From: Akkermansiaceae bacterium UBA2381
GTDB lineage: Bacteria; Verrucomicrobiota; Verrucomicrobiia; Verrucomicrobiales; DEV007
Assembly (NCBI GenBank): GCA_002344215.1
Contig: DDSV01000013.1
Coordinates: forward strand, 1 to 64,000
Length of the DNA stretch: 64,000 bases
Reading direction: 5' to 3'
Shown piece by piece: positions 51,065-58,575 of this stretch. Within the stretch, counting starts at the first letter, position 1. Each line of letters opens with the position of its first letter. The translations under genes were made by a program, and so were the position numbers. The notes beneath the pieces are model-generated. The model saw only the letters and a program-made list of their open reading frames with translations. It had not been told where the DNA came from and ran no database searches.

Positions 51065-51987
51065 TGCTTCAGTTCAATTGTGTCTCAAAACGTTTCCCCG
51101 GCGCCGTGAAACCGGCTCTCGACGAGGTTTCTTTCTCGGTCGGGAAGGGACGGATCTGTGGATTGCTTGGCCATAACGGAGCCGGGAAAAGCACGGCTTT
51201 GGGAGTTTTGTTAGGCATGATCCATCCTGACTCGGGAGAGGCTTTCATTGGTGGAGTCTCGGTGCAGCAAAGTCGGGAGGCCGCCGTGAGCCGGGTTGGA
51301 GCGATTTTCGAAGCTCCGGCCTTTTACGATTATCTTTCCGGGTGGAGGAATCTGAAAGTCCTGACCGCTTACTCGGGAGGCGTTCCCGAATCGCTGATGC
51401 GCGAGACGGTCGCCTGGGTCGGTCTCGAAAAACGAATATTCGACAGGGTCTCTACCTACAGTCATGGCATGCGCCAGCGCCTTGCGCTTGCCCAGGCGCT
51501 CCTGCCTGAACCGGAACTGCTTATACTTGATGAACCGACCGATGGTCTTGATCCCGGAGGGATCGTCGAATTCCGGCATCAGGTTCTGGAGTTGCGCGAC
51601 AGGCTTGGATTGACGGTTCTTCTCAGCTCTCATCTTCTCACTGAAGTCGAGCAGATCTGCGACGAGGTGGTTATTCTGCAAGGGGGGTGCAAAGTCTATG
51701 AGGGAGCGGTGAGCGGATTTCAGGATGGCCGGAAGTTTTATCGTATCGATTCCGAGAACGACAAGCTCACCCGGAAACTCTGCACCGACCTGGGTGGTGA
51801 GGTGTTCGGAGACAAGGTCGCCTTTCCGGTTGAGAAAAATCCTGCGGATTTGCTGACCGCTCTGGTAGCGAAGGGTGCGCGGCTCTCCCGCTTTGCTCCG
51901 GAAGCGGGATCGCTCGAAACTCTCTATCTTCAGTTCAGCCAAAGTACGCCGGAGTCCGGCGTCGAAACCGGTGCGCAAATCCGATGA
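51064..51987 (+). CDS. ABC-2 type exporter ATPase
   Basis: 307 aa. Walker A LLGHNGAGKSTALGVLLG, signature TYSHGMRQRLALAQAL (S-H-G-M), Walker B LLILDEPTDGLDP and the H-loop LLSSHLLTEVEQ are present. The C-terminal extension is typical of CcmA/DrrA-like exporter ATPases. The ATG at 51064 overlaps the preceding stop (TGATG); the longer in-frame reading upstream is a shadow of the prepilin gene. It drives the overlapping permease gene. Substrate unknown. Confidence 0.9.
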   Translation: MLQFNCVSKRFPGAVKPALDEVSFSVGKGRICGLLGHNGAGKSTALGVLLGMIHPDSGEAFIGGVSVQQSREAAVSRVGAIFEAPAFYDYLSGWRNLKVLTAYSGGVPESLMRETVAWVGLEKRIFDRVSTYSHGMRQRLALAQALLPEPELLILDEPTDGLDPGGIVEFRHQVLELRDRLGLTVLLSSHLLTEVEQICDEVVILQGGCKVYEGAVSGFQDGRKFYRIDSENDKLTRKLCTDLGGEVFGDKVAFPVEKNPADLLTALVAKGARLSRFAPEAGSLETLYLQFSQSTPESGVETGAQIR

Positions 51988-52838
51988 GCTTGTTTTTCAA
52001 TCAACTGGGTTGGGAACTCTTCCGTCTTTTCGCCCGTCGCCGGACCTACATCGGGTTCGGAGTTTTCCTCGCGGTGGAACTGCTCTTTTTCTACCTCTGG
52101 ACGCACGAGAGAACGCAGAAAGACATGGAACAATTCATTTCCCGTGTCGCCGGCGGGTTTGATGAGTATTTTTCGGCGCTCACGCTTGGTTTTCTTATTG
52201 TCGCTTTTACGATGCTCCTGCTCGGAGTTGTCTTTGTGGCGCTCATCGCCGGGGACATACTCGCCAAGGAAACCGAGGACGGAAATCTCCGCCTTATCCT
52301 GGTCCGTCCTGTCTCACGCTTGCGACTGCTCCTGGTTAAATTTCTCTCCTGCCAGATCTATACGAGTTTCCTCTTCCTCTTCGTTGGTGTCACGGCGCTT
52401 GCCTTCGGAATTCTGGAGCGGGGATGGGGCGGCGGGATGCTGGTCTGGACTCCGGAGCTGCCGAGGGTGTCCCTCTTCGAGTGGAACGAGGGACTGTTCC
52501 GATACTTTCTCGCCATATTCGGTTTCTCCCTGATCTACCTTCCGGTCACAGGTATGGCATTCATGTTAGGATGTTTCAAGATCAAGCCGGCGGCGGCGAC
52601 AATTCTCACGGTGGCGTTTTGCGTGGCTGATCGGGTGCTTTCCTCGATCCCCATTCCGGCCTTTGATCCTTATCGCGACTATTTTATCACCTCGCGGATG
52701 ACGGCCTGGTTGTTCCTGCTCTATCAGGATATCCCCTGGGCCCGGCTGCTGGAGAGTTCGGCCTGGCTATTCGGTTTCGGATTGACCGGATTTCTGATCG
52801 GCTGGATGGCTTTCGAAAGGCGCGATGTGAAATCCTGA
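51984..52838 (+). CDS. ABC-2 type transporter permease
   Basis: 284 aa with about six hydrophobic helices (for example LGFLIVAFTMLLLGVVFVALIAG and SSAWLFGFGLTGFLIGWMAF). DILAKETEDGNLRLILVRPVSR is the cytoplasmic coupling region of NatB/ABC-2 permeases such as those of antibiotic exporters. It pairs with the overlapping ATPase gene (four bases, ATGA) and probably forms a dimeric exporter. Substrate unknown. Confidence 0.85.
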   Translation: MSLFFNQLGWELFRLFARRRTYIGFGVFLAVELLFFYLWTHERTQKDMEQFISRVAGGFDEYFSALTLGFLIVAFTMLLLGVVFVALIAGDILAKETEDGNLRLILVRPVSRLRLLLVKFLSCQIYTSFLFLFVGVTALAFGILERGWGGGMLVWTPELPRVSLFEWNEGLFRYFLAIFGFSLIYLPVTGMAFMLGCFKIKPAAATILTVAFCVADRVLSSIPIPAFDPYRDYFITSRMTAWLFLLYQDIPWARLLESSAWLFGFGLTGFLIGWMAFERRDVKS

Positions 52839-52843
52839 TCGGA

Positions 52844-54943
52844 TTACTTCAGCGACTGCTTCCAGATCTGCATTGACCGCTGGACAACAAAAACCGTTTC
52901 GGAATAGCCCGCCCGTGTCCCGTGCAGAGAGCTTTCACTCGTATCAATGACCAATTCCCATGAGGATTTCGGTTCTTTTGGAAAATGAAACTCCCGGGTT
53001 TCCTGTCGGGCATTGAAGATGAAGAGGAGAGATCGTTCACGCTCCGAGCCGTGAATGAGAACGGAAAACGACCCGGCCTTTTCAGCCTCCCAGTCAATGG
53101 ATTCCTTCACCTTCCCGTCAGGCCGGAGCCAGCAGATGTCGGGAAGGCCGCTCTCGTCGAGTGCCCGGCCGTTAAAAAATGTGTTCCGCCGGAGAACGGG
53201 GTGATCGCGTCTCAACTGCAGCAATTTTCTGACAAACTGATACATCGCGGTGCCGTCCGGAGTATCATTCCAGGAGATCCAGCTGATTTCGTTGTCCTGA
53301 CAATAACCGTTGTTGTTTCCTGACTGCGAGCGGAGCCGTTCATCGCCGGCGAGGAGGAAGGGGACGCCCTGCGAACAGATCAGGGTCGCGAAAAAGTTCC
53401 GTATCTGTCGCTTTCTGAGTTCGTTAACGACCGGGTCGGTGGCCGGTCCCTCGACCCCGTGGTTGAACGAGATGTTGTGCGAGTCCCCGTCCGCATTTTT
53501 CTCTCCGTTATTGAGATTGTGCTTCTGGTTGTAGCTGACGAGATCGTTGAGGGTAAAACCGTCGTGAGAGGTGATAAAGTTCACGCTTGAGGCGGGAGTG
53601 CGCCGGTTGTGCGAAAAGAGATCCTCGCTCCCGGTGATGCGTGCGGCCAACTCGCCGGAGACGCCCGGATCCCCCCTCCAGAAACGCCTCACGCCGTCGC
53701 GAAATTTTCCATTCAACTCGGCCCAGTCGTTCGGGAAGTTGCCGATCTGATACCCTCCGTTGCCGAGATCCCAGGGTTCGGCAATCATTTTGGTTCCGCA
53801 GAGGACGGGATCCTGATGGATTGCCTGGAAGAATGTCGCCCGGCGGCTGTAGGAATCGATGGTGCGGCCGAGTTCCACCGCCAGATCAAAGCGGAATCCG
53901 TCGACATGCATTTCCTCCACCCAGTAGCGGAGACTGTCCATCACCAATCTCAAGGTGCGGGGGTGTGAGACATCGACCGAATTGCCGCATCCGGTAAAGT
54001 CAACGTAGTTCCCGGGGCGGGCGGGATCGGTGTGGTAGTAGATGATATTGTCGAAGCCTCTGAACAGGCAGGTGGGGCCGTCCACTCCCGCCTCACAGGT
54101 GTGGTTGTAAACCACATCAAGGATGACTTCCAGTCCGGCACGGTGGAGGGCCTTCACCATGTCCCGGAATTCGGTCACGGGGTCGTTACCCGCGGCATAA
54201 CGGGCATCCGGAGCGAAGAATCCCAGAGTGTTGTAGCCCCAGTAGTTGACGAGGCCGCGATCCAAAAGGAAACCGTCATCGAGGTGCTGGTGAATCGGAA
54301 GTAATTGAACTGCAGTTACTCCGAGATCCCGCAGATATTCGATCGAGGCGGGGTGGGCCAGACCGGCATAGGTCCCGCGGAGGCGGGGCGGCACTTTCGG
54401 ATTCAGCTTCGAAAAGCCCTTCACGTGCAGTTCGCAGATGACCGACTCCGACATGGGCGTGCAGGGCCTGGTGTCGTCTTCCCAGTCGTATAGATCCTGA
54501 GAAGGAACAAAAGCTCGTGGCGCGTGGGGCGAACTGTCCACTGTATTCATCCGTCGTTCAGGGTCGAGAGAGATCAGTGAAGCGTGGAATCTTGACGGTC
54601 CGTCGATGTGCCGGGCATAGGGATCGAGCAGGAGCTTATGCCGGTTGAAAAAGAGTCCGGCGAGCGGATCCCAAACCCCGTCGACACGATAGCCGTAGGT
54701 GGTGTTTTCCGGAATTCCTGAAATACGCATGAACCAGGTATCCCCCTTTCGTCCGGTCAGGGGAATGCGATGAGTTTCTTTGGTCGGGTGGCGCTTATCA
54801 GTGAAAAGACAGAGTTCGACGGAACTGGCGAACTGGGAGGTCACCGCGAAGTTAATGGAACCGTCCGGTGCTGGAGAGGCTCCAAGGGGGAATGGATTTC
54901 CCTCCGAAAATGATAGCGAAAGCGCTGTTCTGAAAGTCAGCAT
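52844..54943 (-). CDS. glgX: glycogen debranching enzyme GlgX
   Basis: 699 aa GH13 enzyme that removes branches from glycogen limit dextrins. The early beta-sandwich GSINFAVTSQFASSVELCLF is followed by the catalytic barrel with VNYWGYNTLGFFAPDARYA, VILDVVYNHTCE (first conserved Asp/His), DGFRFDLAVELGR (nucleophile Asp), MIAEPWDLG (acid Glu) and FITSHDGFTLNDLVSYN (third Asp). The conserved NGEKNADGDSHNISFNHG is a GlgX/TreX hallmark. It is a single gene on the minus strand, convergent with the ABC permease. Confidence 0.93.
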   Translation of the reverse strand: MLTFRTALSLSFSEGNPFPLGASPAPDGSINFAVTSQFASSVELCLFTDKRHPTKETHRIPLTGRKGDTWFMRISGIPENTTYGYRVDGVWDPLAGLFFNRHKLLLDPYARHIDGPSRFHASLISLDPERRMNTVDSSPHAPRAFVPSQDLYDWEDDTRPCTPMSESVICELHVKGFSKLNPKVPPRLRGTYAGLAHPASIEYLRDLGVTAVQLLPIHQHLDDGFLLDRGLVNYWGYNTLGFFAPDARYAAGNDPVTEFRDMVKALHRAGLEVILDVVYNHTCEAGVDGPTCLFRGFDNIIYYHTDPARPGNYVDFTGCGNSVDVSHPRTLRLVMDSLRYWVEEMHVDGFRFDLAVELGRTIDSYSRRATFFQAIHQDPVLCGTKMIAEPWDLGNGGYQIGNFPNDWAELNGKFRDGVRRFWRGDPGVSGELAARITGSEDLFSHNRRTPASSVNFITSHDGFTLNDLVSYNQKHNLNNGEKNADGDSHNISFNHGVEGPATDPVVNELRKRQIRNFFATLICSQGVPFLLAGDERLRSQSGNNNGYCQDNEISWISWNDTPDGTAMYQFVRKLLQLRRDHPVLRRNTFFNGRALDESGLPDICWLRPDGKVKESIDWEAEKAGSFSVLIHGSERERSLLFIFNARQETREFHFPKEPKSSWELVIDTSESSLHGTRAGYSETVFVVQRSMQIWKQSLK

Positions 54944-55093
54944 GGTTCCTCTGAAGGGATGATAGCGGGCGGCAAGATAGCCGGAAAGAGGGCTCTTTCC
55001 AATGCGGGTTTTATCGATAAATACCCGATTTTATAACGCAGAAAACCTGCCAAAAACCCGTAAAGAAGAGCCGCCGGGCAGCGCAAATTTTTG

Positions 55094-55152
55094 AGGAAAA
55101 AATAGATGAGCGGTAGTCGGGTTCAGCCGTGGCTGAATCGATCGCTCACCCA
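55094..55152 (-). terminator. likely terminator downstream of dxs
   Basis: On the minus strand GTGAGCG pairs with CGCTCAT, enclosing an inner hairpin TTCAGCC/GGCTGAA, and the structure is followed by TATTTTTT. It begins about 10 bp after the dxs stop, so it probably ends the xseB-dxs transcript. Rho-independent character is moderate because the outer stem is short. Confidence 0.5.
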
Positions 55153-55162
55153 TTTTCAGGTC

Positions 55163-57082
55163 TTATCCCGCGATCGCTGTTTTTCGTACGGCAGGTAGGT
55201 GCTTGAGGGCTTTCTCGACAGCCTTCTCAACCGTGAGGCCGTGCTTTTCTCTGAGAATGTCGACCCGGCCATGTTCGATAAACTGATCCGGCCATCCGAT
55301 CCGCTCCACAGGAGTTTTCAGCCCGGCGTCGTTGAGATGTTCGATCACTGCGCTTCCGAAGCCATTTTGGAGCGTGTGGTCCTCGAAGGTGATAATGAGA
55401 GGGCAGCGCGCGGCAAACTTCTCGAGGCAGGCGGTGTCGAGTGGTTTGATCCAGCGGGGGTTGATGAGTGCCACCGAATAGCCCAGGGCGACGAGCCTGT
55501 CCCGGGTCGCCTCTGCCATTTCAAACATGTTGCCGAGTCCGATCAGCGCGACATCGGTTCCCTCGGTGACGACTTCGGCTTTGCCTATTTCAAGAAGAGA
55601 CGGACTCTCCTTCGGAATGGCTCCGGTTCCGGCACCCCGGGAATAACGGATTGCGGCGGGGCCATCGTTGTAATTCACCATGGTCCAGAGCATGTCGACG
55701 AATTCGTCCTCGTCCTTCGCCTGCATGAAGATCCAGTTTGGAATATGCCTCATGTAGCCGATGTCGAAGAGGCCATGGTGGGTCGGGCCATCGTCACCGC
55801 TAAGACCGGCGCGATCCATGCAGAGCCGCACCGGGAGATTCTGAATCCCGATGTCATGCACCGCCATGTCGTAGGCGCGCTGGAAGAAAGTCGAGTAGAT
55901 CGTCAGGAAGGGCTTCAACCCCTGCACCGCCTGTCCGCAGGCAAAAAGGGCGGCGTGCTCCTCGGCAATACCGACATCGTAGTAACGCTCGGGGACGACT
56001 TTCTGGAACTCGACGAGTCCGGTGCCGTTCGGCATCGCCGCCGTAACAGCGACAATTTTGTCGTCGACTTTGGCGAATTTGCCGAGATGACTCCCGTAGA
56101 TATAAGAATAGGTCGCTTCGCCTCCGGGAGGAGTTTCCCCGGTTTCGGTCTTGTAGGGCCCCAGACCGTGAAACTTCATCGGATTGGCCTTGGCAGGTTC
56201 ATAGCCCCGGCCTTTTTCGGTGATGACATGAAGAACGACCGGCTCGTCCTGATCTTTGAGGAAGTCGAAAGTCTTCACCAACAGCTCGATGTCATGACCG
56301 TCGATCGGGCCGTAATAGTGCATTCCGAATTTCTCAAAGAGCACATTCGGAAACAGGAGATTCTTCGCGCTGGTCTCCACCTTTTTAGCAATCGAGCGGA
56401 TCGACTTCCCGGCGATGCGCTCGACAAACTCAGCGGCTTTTTCGTGGATGTGGGAGTAGGTTGAACTCGTCTGGAGAGCGTGAAAATACTTGGCGATGGC
56501 ACCGACATTGCGGTCGATGGACCACTCGTTGTCATTGAGTACAAGAATAAACCGTTTGGTGGTCTCGGCGATGTTGTTCAATGCCTCAAAGGTCGGACCG
56601 CAGGTGAAGGCGGCATCGCCGGCAACGGCCACGACATGGTCGTTCTTTCCGAGCAGATCCCTTGCGGCCGCCATTCCGAGTGCGGCCGAGACAGCGGTGC
56701 CGGCGTGTCCGGCCCCGTAGCAATCGTGCTCGCTCTCGGTGCGGAGGAGAAAGCCGTTGAGTCCCTCGTATTGGCGGATCGTGTGGATCTCGTCCCAGCG
56801 TCCGGTCAGCATCTTGTGGACATAGCCCTGGTGGCTGACATCAAAGATGAACTTGTCGTCGGGTGTGCTGAAAATCCGGTGCAGGGCGATGGTGAGCTCG
56901 ACAACGCCCAGGTTCGGACCCAGGTGACCCCCTGTTTTCGCGAGCGAGCGGATCAGGGTCCGGCGGATGTTCTCCGCAAGCTTCGGCAGATCCTCCAGCG
57001 GAAGCTTCTTTAGCTCAGCGGCAGAGTCGACCTTGGGTAGCTGATCCGTCGGGATTTCGGGAAATTCAAAAAAGTTCTCCAT
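55163..57082 (-). CDS. dxs: 1-deoxy-D-xylulose-5-phosphate synthase
   Basis: 639 aa TPP-dependent enzyme that condenses pyruvate with glyceraldehyde 3-phosphate, the first step of the MEP isoprenoid pathway. Seen: GGHLGPNLGVVELTIALHR at the N-terminus, FDVSHQGYVHKMLTGR, the TPP-binding AVAGDAAFTCGPTFEALNN (GD...N type), ILVLNDNEWSIDRNVGAI, DGHDIELLVKTFD, and the C-terminal transketolase part YYDVGIAEEHAALFACG. Overlaps xseB by 17 bp, an operon. Confidence 0.93.
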   Translation of the reverse strand: MENFFEFPEIPTDQLPKVDSAAELKKLPLEDLPKLAENIRRTLIRSLAKTGGHLGPNLGVVELTIALHRIFSTPDDKFIFDVSHQGYVHKMLTGRWDEIHTIRQYEGLNGFLLRTESEHDCYGAGHAGTAVSAALGMAAARDLLGKNDHVVAVAGDAAFTCGPTFEALNNIAETTKRFILVLNDNEWSIDRNVGAIAKYFHALQTSSTYSHIHEKAAEFVERIAGKSIRSIAKKVETSAKNLLFPNVLFEKFGMHYYGPIDGHDIELLVKTFDFLKDQDEPVVLHVITEKGRGYEPAKANPMKFHGLGPYKTETGETPPGGEATYSYIYGSHLGKFAKVDDKIVAVTAAMPNGTGLVEFQKVVPERYYDVGIAEEHAALFACGQAVQGLKPFLTIYSTFFQRAYDMAVHDIGIQNLPVRLCMDRAGLSGDDGPTHHGLFDIGYMRHIPNWIFMQAKDEDEFVDMLWTMVNYNDGPAAIRYSRGAGTGAIPKESPSLLEIGKAEVVTEGTDVALIGLGNMFEMAEATRDRLVALGYSVALINPRWIKPLDTACLEKFAARCPLIITFEDHTLQNGFGSAVIEHLNDAGLKTPVERIGWPDQFIEHGRVDILREKHGLTVEKAVEKALKHLPAVRKTAIAG

Positions 57083-57386
57083 TTTTCTGTGAGTCGCCTG
57101 AGGTGGCTTCGGTCTGGTCTCTGCTCTCCGATTCTTCGCCGAAGGGCTCTAATACGTGATCTCCGTTACGTTTTGTCCGGATGATTTCGATGCGTCCGCG
57201 GGCTTCGTCGAGACGTTTTTCGCAGACGCGGTAAAGGCGGGCACCCTCCTCGTAATTCTTGATGAGGTCGTCGAGCGGAATCTGGTCGGATTCCATCTCA
57301 CGGACCAACTCCTCCAACTGCTCAAGGGCGTCTTCAAAGGGTAGATCGGACTTGATCGACGGGTCTTTCTTGGAAGGTTTCGGCAT
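57066..57386 (-). CDS. xseB: exodeoxyribonuclease VII small subunit
   Basis: 106 aa. DLPFEDALEQLEELVREMES then IPLDDLIKNYEEGARLYR and KRLDEARGRIEII give the XseB helical signature, with the typical size. It partners the large subunit XseA (not in this window) to degrade single-stranded DNA. ATG 57386 gives MPKPSKKDPSI, a usual N-terminal length; an in-frame start at 57416 is possible. It overlaps the dxs gene, an association seen in many bacteria (xseB-ispA-dxs). Confidence 0.9.
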   Translation of the reverse strand: MPKPSKKDPSIKSDLPFEDALEQLEELVREMESDQIPLDDLIKNYEEGARLYRVCEKRLDEARGRIEIIRTKRNGDHVLEPFGEESESRDQTEATSGDSQKNGELF

Positions 57387-57585
57387 GGGGCTGAGAGGCG
57401 CGAAAAGACCGCGCAAACGCTACTCCTTCCCCCGGAAGCCCCGGAGTTCAAGCCTTTTTGATGGAGGAGATGCATCCGGAACCCACCAAATGGGAGGCAC
57501 TTAGGGTGCAAAATCGCCTTCCCATCATCGAGATTGCCAAAATTCGGGGAATTCGTCATGTTTCGGTCACGCGTTAACCCCATTC

Positions 57586-58563
57586 ATGAGAGCTTTATTC
57601 CTTCTGTTTCAGTTGTTTCTGGTTTCTCTCGCCGCCGCGGAGCAGACCAAACCGGCTCCAAAACCCGCCAATCTGCCACCCGGCGTCCGGATGGAGCGGG
57701 ATCTTGCCTACGTCCCCGGTGGAGACGAAGCGCAACGGCTCGACCTTTACCTGCCGGAGTTGTCCTCAGAGAGCCCGCTGCCGCTCATCGTCCATATCCA
57801 CGGTGGCGGCTGGATGGGCGGAAGCAAGTTTCCCTGCCCGTTTGTCGGGATGGTGGCGAGGGGTTATGCCGTAGCCAGCGTGGAGTACCGATTCAGCCAG
57901 AAGGCGAAATTTCCCGCCCAGATTCAGGATTGCCAGGCTGCCATCCGCTGGCTGCGGGCCAATGCCGGGAAATACCAGATCGATCCCGAAAAGGTCGGAG
58001 TGGTTGGAGGTTCGGCCGGTGGCCATCTTTCCGCCCTCGTCGGCACGGCAGGCGGTACGGGCACCTTTCCTCCCATCGGCGGAAATGAGGACCAGTCCGA
58101 CCGCGTCCAGGCCGTTTGTGACATCTACGGACCTGCCGATTTTACGACCGTAGTGAAACAGGCGGCGGAGGACAAGAACGTGAAGAACATTTTTGAGTTC
58201 AACTCGCCCAAGGACCCCTACTCCTCGCTCATTGGCGTGCCGCTCGAGACTGAGGCGAAGAGTAGGGCTGTCAGCCCGGTGACCTATGTGAGCGAAGATG
58301 ATCCGCCGATACTGATCCTCCATGGCACCCATGACGCTCTCGTCCCCTATGCACAAAGCGTGCAATTCGCTGAAGTGCTTAAGGCAAAGGGAGTTCCGGT
58401 CTGGCTGCAGACCCTTCCGGGGGCAGGTCATGGCGGGCCGGTCTTCGGGAAACCGGTGGTGATTCAGTTGATGCAGAATTTTTTCGACAAGCACCTCAAG
58501 GGCGCAGACGTCGAGATTGTTCTGGTGCCGGAGGCCGGGGTGACGGTGGAAGTGCCGAAGTGA
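57586..58563 (+). CDS. secreted alpha/beta hydrolase (BD-FAE/esterase-like)
   Basis: 325 aa with a signal peptide (MRALFLLFQLFLVSLAAAEQ). The hydrolase core has VHIHGGGWMGGS (oxyanion loop), VVGGSAGGHLSAL (nucleophile elbow), ILHGTHDALVP (acid) and GAGHGGPVF (histidine), matching the BD-FAE/hormone-sensitive-lipase-like group of carbohydrate acyl esterases. It likely cleaves acetyl or feruloyl esters from plant-like polysaccharide. It is a single gene, convergent with the DUF6797 gene (12 bp apart). Confidence 0.85.
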   Translation: MRALFLLFQLFLVSLAAAEQTKPAPKPANLPPGVRMERDLAYVPGGDEAQRLDLYLPELSSESPLPLIVHIHGGGWMGGSKFPCPFVGMVARGYAVASVEYRFSQKAKFPAQIQDCQAAIRWLRANAGKYQIDPEKVGVVGGSAGGHLSALVGTAGGTGTFPPIGGNEDQSDRVQAVCDIYGPADFTTVVKQAAEDKNVKNIFEFNSPKDPYSSLIGVPLETEAKSRAVSPVTYVSEDDPPILILHGTHDALVPYAQSVQFAEVLKAKGVPVWLQTLPGAGHGGPVFGKPVVIQLMQNFFDKHLKGADVEIVLVPEAGVTVEVPK

Positions 58564-58575
58564 GGGAGAAGCGAT

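Noticed and set aside
55199..56464. 421-aa plus-strand open frame opposite dxs
   Set aside because: Antisense to conserved DXS motifs; no domain of its own.
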